The notes under the pieces: model-generated
What the model was told of the DNA's origin: nothing
Seen by the model: only the letters and a program-made list of their open reading frames with translations
Database searches by the model: none
NCBI RefSeq assembly: GCF_003569045.1
Contig: NZ_BFCB01000002.1
Coordinates: 1,221,506 to 1,285,505 of the forward strand
Source: Aggregatilinea lenta
Lineage (GTDB): Bacteria; Chloroflexota; Anaerolineae; Aggregatilineales; Aggregatilineaceae
Reading direction: 5' to 3'
DNA length: 64,000 bases
Shown: positions 44,736-53,962 of the stretch, one piece after another
Numbering within the stretch: position 1 is the first letter of the stretch
Layout: every line of letters starts with the position of its first letter
Program-made: the position numbers and the translations under genes

Positions 44736-46199
44736 TTACATCGCGTTGCGGCTGCGGCGCGTGATCGTCTGGAAGATCGTGCGCAGCACGATCTTGATGT
44801 CCAGCCACAGCGACCAGTTCTCGACGTACCACAGGTCGTACTTGGTACGCTCCAAAATCGAGGTGTCGCCGCGCAGGCCGTTGACCTGCGCCCAGCCGGT
44901 CATCCCGGCCTTTTCGCGGTGGCGTTCCATGTAACGGGGGATGTATTCACGGAAGCGCTCGACGTAGTAGGGCTGCTCCGGGCGCGGCCCGACGAGGCTC
45001 ATCTGCCCGTAGAAGACGTTGATCAGGTTGACGATCTCGTCCCAGTTGGTCTTGCGCATCAGCCGCCCGATGCGCGTCACGCGCGGGTCGCCCTGGACCG
45101 TCCAGCCCGGCCCGTTACGCTCGGCGTCGCTGCGCATGGTGCGGAACTTGATCAGGGGGAAGGGGCGACCGTCCAGGCCCATGCGCTCCTGGCAGAAGAA
45201 CACCGGCCCCGGCGATTCGAGCTTGATCGCGATCGCGGTCAGCACCAGCATCGGGCTGAGGAACACCAACCCGACGAACGCGCCGAAGATGTCCATACCG
45301 CGCTTGAGGCTCAGCTTCCAGCCGCGCAGCGCCACGTCACGCACGGAAAGCAGCGGCAGCCCGTTGAGGTCGTCTACAGTCAGGCCGCCCGCCATGTATG
45401 CGAAGATGTCCGGGTAAATCTTGATGTTGACTTTGCCGCGCTGGCACTTGTTGATCAGGTGCACCAGCTCCCCGTGCGAGGCTTCCGGCAGGGCGATTAT
45501 CACCTCGTCCACGGCGTACTCGTCGATCAGCTCCGGCAGCTGCCCGGTTGTGCCGATAATCGGCACCTCGCCCACCTTGCCACCGGGCGCACCGTTCACC
45601 GCGCCGATGATGTTGTAGCCGAGCTGCGGCGACCAGCGGATCTTTTCCGCGATGGTACGCGCCACGTCGCCGGAGCCGATGATCAGCACGTTGTCGCGCC
45701 CCACCCCGACCTGCCGCAGGTGCAGCAGCGACTGGCGATAGAAGCCGCGTCCGGCGATGGTCAGCACGATGCCGAACACCCAGGCATAAATGATCACGCC
45801 GCGCGGATAGTCCAGCTCGAAGCCGCTGTTCTTGAACGCCAGCGTCTCGATGGCGACGGCCAGGAAGGTGCCGATGGACACGTTCTGCGCGATGGCGTAG
45901 CTTTCGTCGAAGCGGCTGACCATACGCCGCATGTGGTACATGCGCGCGAAGTAAAACACGAGCAGCACGCTCGTCACGTGCACGAGCATCATGGGAACGT
46001 AGCTGGTGAACGAGGGTGGATTGACCGGCAGCGCGGGCAGCGGCAGGCGCGCACGCGCGATATAGCCCAACAGAAAGGCCAACGCGAGCATCAGCCCGTC
46101 GATCAGAAACAGGGAAGTATGCAGCGCCCCGCGTAGGCGGTGGCTGTTCCGGGACTCTAGCTTACCCCGATCCGTGAGGCCTGCGTCAAATCGTGCCAC
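44736..46199 (-). CDS. Undecaprenyl-phosphate sugar phosphotransferase (exopolysaccharide initiating enzyme)
   Basis: 487 residues. N-terminal membrane helices (LHTSLFLIDGLMLALAFLLG and following) lead to a Rossmann-like central domain (NVLIIGSGDVARTIAEKIRW). The C-terminal bacterial sugar transferase domain starts KLSLKRGMDIFGAFVGLVFL and holds GPVFFCQERMGLDGRPFPLI, KFRTMR, and SLVGPRPEQPYYVERF. It transfers a sugar phosphate to undecaprenyl phosphate to begin surface polysaccharide synthesis. The frame is open to 46421, but the GTG at 46199 with AAGGGG upstream avoids a long overlap; 43 nt still overlap the glycosyltransferase gene. Confidence 0.9.
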   Translation of the reverse strand: MARFDAGLTDRGKLESRNSHRLRGALHTSLFLIDGLMLALAFLLGYIARARLPLPALPVNPPSFTSYVPMMLVHVTSVLLVFYFARMYHMRRMVSRFDESYAIAQNVSIGTFLAVAIETLAFKNSGFELDYPRGVIIYAWVFGIVLTIAGRGFYRQSLLHLRQVGVGRDNVLIIGSGDVARTIAEKIRWSPQLGYNIIGAVNGAPGGKVGEVPIIGTTGQLPELIDEYAVDEVIIALPEASHGELVHLINKCQRGKVNIKIYPDIFAYMAGGLTVDDLNGLPLLSVRDVALRGWKLSLKRGMDIFGAFVGLVFLSPMLVLTAIAIKLESPGPVFFCQERMGLDGRPFPLIKFRTMRSDAERNGPGWTVQGDPRVTRIGRLMRKTNWDEIVNLINVFYGQMSLVGPRPEQPYYVERFREYIPRYMERHREKAGMTGWAQVNGLRGDTSILERTKYDLWYVENWSLWLDIKIVLRTIFQTITRRSRNAM

Positions 46200-47062
46200 A
46201 GCGGGCGTCCCCCCTTCAGGACCAGACCCGCCAGAATCAGGCTGTGCAGCCACCAGGGTGTCGTCGCGCGGTAGTGCTTCCGGTAGAAGATCAGCATCGC
46301 CCGGTAGAACTCGTTCTGCGCCCGGCGCGACTGCCGGCTGGCTGCGCGTTTGACGTGCGTCACGGTCACGGCGGGGTTGTACATCACTGTCCACCCGGCT
46401 TGCTTGATCCGATACGCCCAATCGAGATCTTCTCCATACATGAAAAACGTTTCGTCGAATAGCCCGGCCTGCTGAATCGCGGCCCGGCGAACCATCATAA
46501 ACGCCCCGACAACCGAGTCGACTTCGGTTTCCACGCCGGGATCGAGGTAGGTCAGATTATAGCGGCCAAACCGGCGGCTGTGCGGGAACAGCTTCGAGAG
46601 GCCGACCATGCGGTAAAAGCTGATCTCCGGGGTCGGGAAGCTGCGGCGGCACGCGTAATCCAGGCTGCCGTCCAACAGCACCAGCTTCGGCCCCGCGATA
46701 CCGACCGCAGGCTGCCCATCCATATAATCCACCATGTCGCGCAGCGCGGACGGCGGCAGCACCGTGTCGGGGTTGAGCACCAGCGCGTAACGCGGCGCGT
46801 CGTCGTTCCCGTTCTGCTCGAAGCCGAGCAGGCGCAAGCCCTTGTTGTTCGCCACCGGGAAGCCGTCATTGGTCGGGCTTGCGATCAGGGTCACATCGGG
46901 GAATTCATCGCGGACCATCTCGGCGCTGGCATCAGCGGAGGCGTTATCGACCACCACCGTGCGCACCGTCACGCTTTTGGACGCGGCGACAGAGCGCAAA
47001 CAGTCGCGCAGCAGGTCGCGCGTGTTCCAGTTGACGATGACAATGCCCAGGTCTGGCGCCAT
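46157..47062 (-). CDS. Family 2 glycosyltransferase (rhamnosyltransferase-like)
   Basis: 301 residues of GT-A fold: LGIVIVNWNTRDLLRDCLRS, VVVDNASADASAEMV, ALVLNPDTVLPP (metal-binding NPD in place of DxD), and LFDETFFMYGEDLDWAYRIK, the acidic acceptor-site motif. Likely adds a sugar to the lipid-linked unit made by the overlapping sugar transferase gene. Start MAPDLGIV at 47062; an upstream ATG would add 11 residues of low likelihood. Confidence 0.9.
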   Translation of the reverse strand: MAPDLGIVIVNWNTRDLLRDCLRSVAASKSVTVRTVVVDNASADASAEMVRDEFPDVTLIASPTNDGFPVANNKGLRLLGFEQNGNDDAPRYALVLNPDTVLPPSALRDMVDYMDGQPAVGIAGPKLVLLDGSLDYACRRSFPTPEISFYRMVGLSKLFPHSRRFGRYNLTYLDPGVETEVDSVVGAFMMVRRAAIQQAGLFDETFFMYGEDLDWAYRIKQAGWTVMYNPAVTVTHVKRAASRQSRRAQNEFYRAMLIFYRKHYRATTPWWLHSLILAGLVLKGGRPLWHDLTQASRIGVS

Positions 47063-47242
47063 GATGTTCTCAAGTTCCCCCGCGTGCCCGGTCATTCTAC
47101 CGGGCGGTTGAATGCGCGGCAAGTGCCACTACAAAGCTGTATGGTCCGAGGCCTCTAGTGCAAGCATACCGCACTCGCGCGGCGCGTCCTCAATGCGCAC
47201 CTGACGCTCCCCTGACGGGCGCCGGGTGGTGCCAGTCTGGTT

Positions 47243-47782
47243 TCAACCCTTACACGGCTTGAGCTTTGGATCACTCACCTGCGCGTCCAGGGCCGAAGGC
47301 ACCGAAAACCGGTAGAAGTACACCTTATTGTCGCCAACGATCTCCACAATGCCCGTGTTGACCGTCTTGACCCACTCGACCGTGTATTCCGCCTTCGAGC
47401 CGCCCGAAATGGGCACCTCGATCTCAAGCTGCGTCAAAAGCTCCGGCTTCGCATCGATCCCCATGCGCTCGATCACTGTGCTTTGAATCAGCGCGCGCAG
47501 ATTTTTGGTCAAAGGCGGGTTGGCGTCGTCGGAATCGACCGTCACTTCCCGCGTAATCTGTTTTTCAAAGGGATAGATCAGGACGGCTGAGTTTGTCTCG
47601 TCACAGTTCGAAAGCGTGGTCGAGTCTTTTCCGTCCGTCTGATGCAGTTCAACACTCGATATAAATACCGCACCGGGGTGCAGCGTCTCGGACGGAAACT
47701 TATCTTTTCCCCCACAGGCACATAACATCAACCCTGCCAGCAGCAGTGGCCCTATTGCGCGGCGCACGTCTTCCCCCTTCAT
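47243..47782 (-). CDS. Putative lipoprotein of unknown function
   Basis: 179 residues. The signal AIGPLLLAGLMLCACGG contains a plausible lipobox (LMLC), so the protein is probably lipid-anchored. The mature part is beta-rich (VFISSVELHQTDGKDSTTLS, LEIEVPISGGSKAEYTVEWV), with a Cys pair perhaps forming a disulfide (SNCDETN and KPCKG). ATG at 47782. No family recognised. Confidence 0.68.
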   Translation of the reverse strand: MKGEDVRRAIGPLLLAGLMLCACGGKDKFPSETLHPGAVFISSVELHQTDGKDSTTLSNCDETNSAVLIYPFEKQITREVTVDSDDANPPLTKNLRALIQSTVIERMGIDAKPELLTQLEIEVPISGGSKAEYTVEWVKTVNTGIVEIVGDNKVYFYRFSVPSALDAQVSDPKLKPCKG

Positions 47783-47844
47783 GAGCAAAATACATGCGCC
47801 TCATTTTAGGACCGGGCCAGGAGCCGCACAAGGCCGAAACCCGC

Positions 47845-48291
47845 TCAATGCAGCGCCTTGCGCACCGAGGGGAACACCTGCGTCCAGGCATAGATCAGCC
47901 GCGCGTGCGGCGAATTGCCACGCGGCGCGACGATATGCACGATGTCGTAGCCCCGAGCGCTGGCACGTTCCGCGACGAGTGTCATGCCGTCGTATGCGCC
48001 GTCCGGCACCGCGTCCGACGCCCACGCTTTTTCGGCTCCGTCGATGCGCCGCCGGAACTCCGCGAGCATTTCATCCGTGACGGGCTGCGGCTCGCCCCGG
48101 TCCAGCGGCGCGCGGAACGGGCACTCCACACAGATCAGCAGCAGGCTCGCGCCCTCGTCGCGTTCCAGCAGCACGAAGCGATCCATTGCCCGGCGAAAGG
48201 GCGTGATCGCTGTGAGCACGTATACGCGGTCCGCGCCGTGCGCGGCACGGAACTGTTCCACTTCGCGGAGGCGCTGTTCGTCGTCGGCCAT
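47845..48291 (-). CDS. Hypothetical protein coupled to murE
   Basis: 148 residues, mixed alpha/beta: VYVLTAITPFRRAMDRFVLL, ASLLLICVECPFRAPLDRG, VAERASARGYDIVHIVAPRG. No catalytic pattern is recognised. The ATG starts one base after the murE stop (TAA-T-ATG), so it is translationally coupled to murE. Confidence 0.65.
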   Translation of the reverse strand: MADDEQRLREVEQFRAAHGADRVYVLTAITPFRRAMDRFVLLERDEGASLLLICVECPFRAPLDRGEPQPVTDEMLAEFRRRIDGAEKAWASDAVPDGAYDGMTLVAERASARGYDIVHIVAPRGNSPHARLIYAWTQVFPSVRKALH

Positions 48292-48292
48292 A

Positions 48293-49870
48293 TTAATTGT
48301 CCTTCTCCGCGCCCGCCGTGGGCAGCGTCAGCAGCGGCATGCCGCGCAGGGCCGCACGCAGCGCCGCACGGTCATCCCAGGGATATTCGACCGTGCCGAA
48401 ACACATGCTCTGCTCGTGCCCTTTGCCGCACGCGATCACCAGATCGCCGGGCCGCGCCAGCGAGCACGCAAAAGCCAGCGCCCGCCCCCGGTCCGGCACA
48501 CGCCAGAATGTCTCATTTTCCACCCCACCCCGATCCGCCGCGCTGCGCGCCATCTCGCCGAGGATGGCGTCCAGCGATTCCGTGCGCGGGTCCTCGGCGG
48601 TCAGCACACATAGATCGGCCCGGTCCGCGCCGATCTCGGCCATCAGCCGCCGCTTTTCGCGGTCACGCAGGCCCGCGCTGCCAAATACCGCGATCACGCG
48701 CCGGTCGGCGGGGATCATGGCACGTGCCGCTTCCAGCGCCCGCTTGAGCGCGTTGGGCGTATGCGCGAAGTCCACCAGCGCCAAGAAGTCCTGCCCGGCG
48801 TTGATGCGCTCCATACGGCCCGGAATGGGTGGCATCGAGCCAACGCCGTCCGCGACCGCCGAATCCCAGCGCGCGGCCTTTTCGCCCAGCAGGGCGTGTG
48901 CAACAGCAGCCGCTGCCAGGATGTTCGCCACGTTGAACGGCCCGACGAGCCGCGTCCCGACCGGCTGACAGCGCTCGCCCGGCGCGGCCACGATCAGGCG
49001 CGTGGCGTCCGGCCCGTACTCGACCATCTCCGCCGACACGTCCACGCCATCGCGCGACTCCAGCGCGTACGTCAGCACGCGATCAACACCCGCCGCGAAC
49101 GCACGGAAGACCTCCACGCTTGGATCGTCGGCGTTGATCACGGCCACCTTCGGCACGCCCGGCTTGCGGAACGACGACGCGGCCATCTCGAACAGGCGGC
49201 CCTTGTCGCGCCGGTACTGCTCCCAGGAGCCGTGAAAATCGAGGTGCTCGTGCGTGACGTTAGTCAGCACGGCGACGTCGTAGTCCACGCCGTTGACGCG
49301 GCCCTGCGCCAGCCCGTGCGAGGTCGTTTCGAGCACGGCGTGCGTCATACCCGCGTGGACCATGCGCGCCAGATACGCCTGCACCTCGTCCGCGTGCGGC
49401 GTCGTGACGTGTAAACCCGTGTCGAGCGCTTCGTCCCCGATCACGGCGCTGACGGTGGTCAGCAGGCCCACGCGCAGGCCCGCCGCCGTGAGGATGCTGT
49501 GCAGCAGCGTGCAGGTGGTCGTTTTGCCGTCCGTACCCGTCACGCCGATCACGGTCAGTTGGCGCGAGGGGTAGCCGTAATAGGCCGCCGCCAGCCAGCC
49601 CAACGCCGCCATACCGCTGGCAACCTGCGCATACGGCACGGGACAGGTCACCTGCTCCGGCGCGCGCTCCCCGATCACCGCCGCTGCGCCGCGCTCGACC
49701 GCCTGCGGGATCAGGTCGTGGCCGTCCACGGACGCACCCGGACGCGCCAGAAACACGCCGCCGGGCTGCACTGCCTGGGCGCTCTCCGTGACCGGTGCAG
49801 TGATTTCGACGTCGCGGTCCGGCCCGGCGATCAGGTCCGGCGCTGCCGCCGCGAGTTGGCTGAACTTCAT
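48293..49870 (-). CDS. murE: UDP-N-acetylmuramoyl-tripeptide synthetase MurE
   Basis: Adds the third amino acid to the peptidoglycan stem, in the cytoplasm. 525 residues with the Mur ligase order. The N-terminal uridine domain holds VQPGGVFLARPGASVDGHDL. The ATPase has P-loop GVTGTDGKTTTCTLLHSILT, TNVTHEHLDFHGSWEQYRRD and NADDPS. The C-terminal domain has LVDFAHTPNALKRAL. The amino-acid selecting site reads EDPRTE, against DNPR in meso-diaminopimelate enzymes. It keeps the arginine but changes the first two residues, so the substrate (DAP or another diamino acid) is uncertain. It lies away from other mur genes. Confidence 0.95.
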   Translation of the reverse strand: MKFSQLAAAAPDLIAGPDRDVEITAPVTESAQAVQPGGVFLARPGASVDGHDLIPQAVERGAAAVIGERAPEQVTCPVPYAQVASGMAALGWLAAAYYGYPSRQLTVIGVTGTDGKTTTCTLLHSILTAAGLRVGLLTTVSAVIGDEALDTGLHVTTPHADEVQAYLARMVHAGMTHAVLETTSHGLAQGRVNGVDYDVAVLTNVTHEHLDFHGSWEQYRRDKGRLFEMAASSFRKPGVPKVAVINADDPSVEVFRAFAAGVDRVLTYALESRDGVDVSAEMVEYGPDATRLIVAAPGERCQPVGTRLVGPFNVANILAAAAVAHALLGEKAARWDSAVADGVGSMPPIPGRMERINAGQDFLALVDFAHTPNALKRALEAARAMIPADRRVIAVFGSAGLRDREKRRLMAEIGADRADLCVLTAEDPRTESLDAILGEMARSAADRGGVENETFWRVPDRGRALAFACSLARPGDLVIACGKGHEQSMCFGTVEYPWDDRAALRAALRGMPLLTLPTAGAEKDN

Positions 49871-49977
49871 AGCTGCTGCCTCTGTTTTTTTCTTGCGAGT
49901 CGTCGCTGCATCACCGCTCACATTGTAACGCGCCGGACGACGCGGGCCATAAAAAGCGGCAAATACACGGGGGCGCA

Positions 49978-50065
49978 GTAGGGGCGTATAGCTATACGCC
50001 CCTACAAAACCCGGTTTCCCAGCAAAGACGCCCATGCCTAGGGGCAATTCATGAATTGCCCCTAC
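49978..50065. repeat. Pair of perfect GTAG-type REP-like palindromes
   Basis: 49978-50005 is a fully self-complementary 28-mer: GTAGGGGCGTATAG then CTATACGCCCCTAC. 50039-50064 is TAGGGGCAATTCA/TGAATTGCCCCTA. The two lie 33 nt apart between murE and the aldo/keto reductase gene. These are the best-preserved copies of the family in the window. Confidence 0.85.
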
Positions 50066-50082
50066 GGAAAACCCGTGCGATT

Positions 50083-51030
50083 TTACGCCTTCGCGGTGTT
50101 CAGGCGCGTCATCTCGTCCGGCGACAGCGCCAGATCGACCGCGGCGAGATTTTCCGCCATCTGGTCGGGCGTGCTGGCCGCCATCACCGGCAGCACCGCC
50201 GGATCGCTGTGCAGCATCCAGGCCAGGATCACCTGATTCAGCGTCGCGTTGTGCGCCGCCGCAACCTCGTGCAGCGTCGCCAAGCGTGCGTCACTGTCCG
50301 CGCCGACGTACTGATCCGGCAGCGGGCGATCCGCGCGGGTATACGCGCCCGCCAGCAGCGGCGAATAGGCCAGCAGCGTGAAGTCATCGCGCCGCGTGCG
50401 CAGGTAGTCCAGCAGATCCTCGTTGACGGCCACCTGCCCGCCGAACTTTGAATCGTGTTTGGGCCGCAGGTAGGTATAACGCTGCTGCAAACAGCAGTAG
50501 TCCGGCCAGCCGTGCGCCGCGCTGAGGTGGTGCGCCTGCTCCAATCGCCACGCGCGGAAGTTGCTCGCGCCGGTGAAGCGCACCTTGCCCGCCTGATGCA
50601 GCCGCGCGAACGCTTCCAGCGATTCTTCCTGCGGCGTATCGCGGTCGTCTACGTGCGCGTAGTACAGGTCGATGGTCCCGACGCCCAGCTTGCGCAGGCT
50701 CTTGTCGCACTCGGCCTCGATCTGCCCCGCGCGCAGCCCCTGCTCGACGCCCGGCAGCGGGAAGCCAACCTTACTGGCGAGAAACAGGTCGCCGCGGTTG
50801 CCGCGCGCGCGCATCCATTCGCCCAGCAGCATCTCGCTCTCACCGCCCCGGAAGCCCTCGACCCAGTGCGCGTAAATATTGGCCGTGTCGATGAACGATC
50901 CGCCCGCCTCCGCGTATTGGTCGAGCAGGGCAAAGGACGAATCGCGGTCGTTGCGCGTGCCGAGGTACATCCCGCCGAGGCACATCGCGCTGACTTCGAC
51001 GCCCGTCCCGCCTAATGGGTATGTTTTCAT
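50083..51030 (-). CDS. Aldo/keto reductase
   Basis: 315 residues, TIM barrel, NADPH-dependent oxidoreductase. Catalytic tetrad visible: FIDTANIYAHW (Asp and Tyr), LFLASKVGF (Lys) and IDLYYAHVDD (His). The NADP-binding end has VLPVMAASTPDQMAENLAAV. Closest in feel to the AKR11/YajO group; substrate unknown. GGCGGAG ribosome site before the ATG at 51030. It follows the ATP synthase genes but is separated from them by a terminator. Confidence 0.9.
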   Translation of the reverse strand: MKTYPLGGTGVEVSAMCLGGMYLGTRNDRDSSFALLDQYAEAGGSFIDTANIYAHWVEGFRGGESEMLLGEWMRARGNRGDLFLASKVGFPLPGVEQGLRAGQIEAECDKSLRKLGVGTIDLYYAHVDDRDTPQEESLEAFARLHQAGKVRFTGASNFRAWRLEQAHHLSAAHGWPDYCCLQQRYTYLRPKHDSKFGGQVAVNEDLLDYLRTRRDDFTLLAYSPLLAGAYTRADRPLPDQYVGADSDARLATLHEVAAAHNATLNQVILAWMLHSDPAVLPVMAASTPDQMAENLAAVDLALSPDEMTRLNTAKA

Positions 51031-51051
51031 TTTTCTCCGCCTCAAAGAAGC

Positions 51052-51082
51052 AAAAACGCCAGAGGTCAGTGACCGCTGGCGT
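51052..51082 (-). terminator. Terminator of the Fo ATP synthase genes
   Basis: Minus strand: ACGCCAG, 13-nt internal part with GGTCA/TGACC, CTGGCGT followed by five T residues. It ends the operon after the b-delta gene, before any F1 gene. Confidence 0.85.
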
Positions 51083-51107
51083 CATTGTAAACTATGGTGT
51101 GAGCCGC

Positions 51108-51809
51108 TTAGCGCAGCCGCGCCGCCAGTGCCGTCATGTCGCCGCGCACGCTGCCGTCCACGACCTTGTCGCCGGAGCGAAGGATCAGGCCGCCCAGGAT
51201 GCTGGGGTTGACCTGAAAGTCCACTTCGGACGCGCCGGTCGCCTTGCGGATCTGCGCCTGCTCTTCGTCGGTCAGCGGCAGGGCGCTGGTCACTTCGACG
51301 TGATCGCCGAGGCTGCTCGCCCCTGCCGGAACGTCCACAAAGAAGCGCTTGATCACCGCGCGCTGCTGCGCGGCGTCCAGCGACTGGCCCAGCACGCGCT
51401 CGGCGGCGGCCATCGCCAGCGCCACGATCTGCTCGCGCGATTCGGACAGGATGCGGTTGCGCTCTTCTTCGGCCTGCGAATGCGCCTGCGTCCGGCGGTC
51501 TTCCGCTTCGTGCTGCGCATCCCGCAGGATGGCGCGCGACTGTTCTTCGCCGCGCTGCCGTGCTTCGTCAAGAATACGCTGGCTTTCGGCGCGCGCCCCG
51601 GCGAGCAGCTGCTCGCGCTCGCGCTCGGCGTTTGCCCGCGCTTCTTCCGCTGCCCGCGCATCTTCGAGACCCTTCGCAATCTTTTCCTGGCGTGCGTCGA
51701 GCATATTCAGCACTTTAGGCCAAACGCCCTTCGCCAGCAGGAAGAAGATCAGCAGAAAGTTAAAGATCTGCGCGAGCAAAAATCCCAGATTAATCCCTAA
51801 TGCGTCCAT
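51108..51809 (-). CDS. atpF: ATP synthase subunit b fused to the C-terminal part of delta
   Basis: 233 residues against ~160 for a normal b subunit. One N-terminal helix (LGFLLAQIFNFLLIFFLLAK) and a long charged coiled coil (40-150) are standard b. Residues ~165-233 then carry the delta/OSCP C-terminal hallmark: VEVTSALPLTDEEQAQIRKA and NPSILGGLILRSGDKVVDGS, then a closing helix MTALAARLR. So one polypeptide would serve as peripheral stalk and part of its F1 anchor. No separate atpH or other F1 gene follows. Starts 22 nt after atpE. Confidence 0.9.
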   Translation of the reverse strand: MDALGINLGFLLAQIFNFLLIFFLLAKGVWPKVLNMLDARQEKIAKGLEDARAAEEARANAEREREQLLAGARAESQRILDEARQRGEEQSRAILRDAQHEAEDRRTQAHSQAEEERNRILSESREQIVALAMAAAERVLGQSLDAAQQRAVIKRFFVDVPAGASSLGDHVEVTSALPLTDEEQAQIRKATGASEVDFQVNPSILGGLILRSGDKVVDGSVRGDMTALAARLR

Positions 51810-51831
51810 GCTCTATCCTCTCACCCTCGGC

Positions 51832-52167
<336 letters not shown>

Positions 52168-52195
52168 TCAAGAAACGTCCCTTCCGGTTGACTGA

Positions 52196-53323
52196 TTACT
52201 CGATTTCCTGCTCCAGCAAATCGCCTTCGTGATCCTCGATTTCGTGCCCTTCCATCGCCATCGAGCCAAACACCAGCAGCAGCATCCCGAACACGAACGC
52301 CTGGATCGCGCCGACGAACAGCTCGAAGCCATAGAAGACTACCGGCAGCAGGAACGCCGCCAGGAAGGCCATCACGAACAACAGCACCTGGCCCGCGAAA
52401 ATATTGCCAAAAAGACGGAAGCCAAAGCTGAGAATTTTGGCGAACTCGGAGATCGTTTCCAGCAGCCCGACGACGAAGTCCATTACGCCCATCGGGTTTT
52501 TGCCCGCGTTTTCGAGCGCTGGCGTGTTGATGAACTTGGCGAAGTATTTGGGTCCCAGCGACTTCACGCCGAAGTACTGGATGGCGACAAACGCGATCAA
52601 CGCCAGACCCATCGTCAGGTTGAGGTCGGTCGCCGCCGCACGCACAAACGGCGTCACGACGTAGATGTCGTCACGCACCGGGCGATCCGTTGGCATATCC
52701 GACTCGGCCTCGCCGGGCACCTCGCCCGCGACCTCGGACCCCTCAGCGATGATTTCCTCGCCGTGGCTTTCTTCGGCAGCGTGGCACGCTTCATAGTCGG
52801 CTTCCGTGGCGCGTTCGCCGCCGTCAAGCGGCTCATCGACCTGGAGGATCGAGCCGTTGCGCTCGTAGCCGCTAAAGCCCGATTCCGCGCAGTGCATCAC
52901 GCCGACGCTGTCCACGCCAGGGATGAGTTCCAGCCAGTTGGCGGTGATCAGGAAGAGGAAGATCGTCGCCATCAGCGGGAACAGCTTGCGCGCGTTGTGC
53001 CCGGCAGACTGCTTCGCCAGGCTGTATAGCGCGCTCGTCAGCACCTCAAACAGCCCTTGCAGCCGCCCAGGGATGAGCGACATCTTGCGCGTCGCCCCAA
53101 AGGCGAACAGCAGCACCAGGATATCGGCCAACACGGTGCCCACGACGGTGTTGGTCAGGGTGATGCCGGTGCCCAGGAAGTTTTCGGTCAGGACCTCGCC
53201 GGGCACTGAGATCACCGGCAGCGCCATGCCGATCCCCGCACCGGGCAAAAGAACAAAGGGCACGACGGCGCAGAAAAGCACACTGGCGACGACAATGCCA
53301 ATAAATATCAAGACTCCTTTCAA
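52196..53323 (-). CDS. atpB: ATP synthase subunit a with large acidic insert
   Basis: 375 residues, well above the usual ~240-270. The conserved C-terminal half has EFAKILSFGFRLFGNIFAGQ, where R303 is the essential arginine facing the c-ring, and the proton half-channel helices. Between ANWLELIPGVDSV and the next conserved ATDLNLTMGLAL sits a ~80-residue insert (about 140-222). It is rich in Glu, with three Cys/His-containing spots, probably on the outer face. The TTG start overlaps the previous stop by four bases (TTGA), with AAAGGAG 8 nt upstream. Confidence 0.94.
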   Translation of the reverse strand: MKGVLIFIGIVVASVLFCAVVPFVLLPGAGIGMALPVISVPGEVLTENFLGTGITLTNTVVGTVLADILVLLFAFGATRKMSLIPGRLQGLFEVLTSALYSLAKQSAGHNARKLFPLMATIFLFLITANWLELIPGVDSVGVMHCAESGFSGYERNGSILQVDEPLDGGERATEADYEACHAAEESHGEEIIAEGSEVAGEVPGEAESDMPTDRPVRDDIYVVTPFVRAAATDLNLTMGLALIAFVAIQYFGVKSLGPKYFAKFINTPALENAGKNPMGVMDFVVGLLETISEFAKILSFGFRLFGNIFAGQVLLFVMAFLAAFLLPVVFYGFELFVGAIQAFVFGMLLLVFGSMAMEGHEIEDHEGDLLEQEIE

Positions 53324-53856
53324 GTTTCATTCTCCTTTGTGCCAGACGATTTCACCGATGTGGAGGACGGTCCGGGTGCTTGACGCTTGCCGGGTGGCGC
53401 GGTCTGGATCGCGCCCACCGAAGATAGCAACAACCGGACCATCACATATAAGCTCACCGGAATGGCAATCAGCACCAGCCCGATGGTTAAGACCGGATGG
53501 GTGTCGAATTGGGCGTCGAGAAACAGGCCAGCGAACAGAGCGAGGAAGATCAGCACCACCGACGAGCAGCCCGCCTGCCCGGCGACGGCAGCTAGCGTCA
53601 GGTTCCGCACGTACTGAGCTTGCGGATTACGGTCCATCTTAATCGTCCTGCGCAGTGCCCAGTACAGGGCGAAAGGGACGCTGCCCAAAAACAGCGCCAC
53701 GCTAAAAGCCGGGTGAAGGTGGGTGATCTGAAAATCGATCAGCATCCCGGCGCCTGCCGCAAGCAGTACGAAGATCAGAGCCGCACAGCCGGTTTCTCCG
53801 GCGACAACTTCAAGTGCGGCGCGCGACGTGCTTACGGGCGTACGCCTGAGCTGCAT
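53320..53856 (-). CDS. Duplicated AtpZ/AtpI-like membrane protein
   Basis: 178 residues with two similar two-helix units. Unit one is AGETGCAALIFVLLAAGAGM, then HPAFSVALFLGSVPFALYWA. Unit two is AGQAGCSSVVLIFLALFAGL, then HPVLTIGLVLIAIPVSLYVM. Each resembles one AtpZ/AtpI-type hairpin, proteins that sit first in atp operons and assist c-ring assembly or Mg2+ uptake. It is the first gene after the operon promoter and overlaps atpB by four bases. The duplication is visible; the function is from position and family. Confidence 0.78.
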   Translation of the reverse strand: MQLRRTPVSTSRAALEVVAGETGCAALIFVLLAAGAGMLIDFQITHLHPAFSVALFLGSVPFALYWALRRTIKMDRNPQAQYVRNLTLAAVAGQAGCSSVVLIFLALFAGLFLDAQFDTHPVLTIGLVLIAIPVSLYVMVRLLLSSVGAIQTAPPGKRQAPGPSSTSVKSSGTKENET

Positions 53857-53962
53857 CGCTGGCTATCCTGATGCGCGTCGAACGGGGAAAAATCAGGCAC
53901 AGAGATGGCGCGATGGTAGTCCCCGTGACAATTATTATGGTCATTCTGTGCTTTAATGCACA

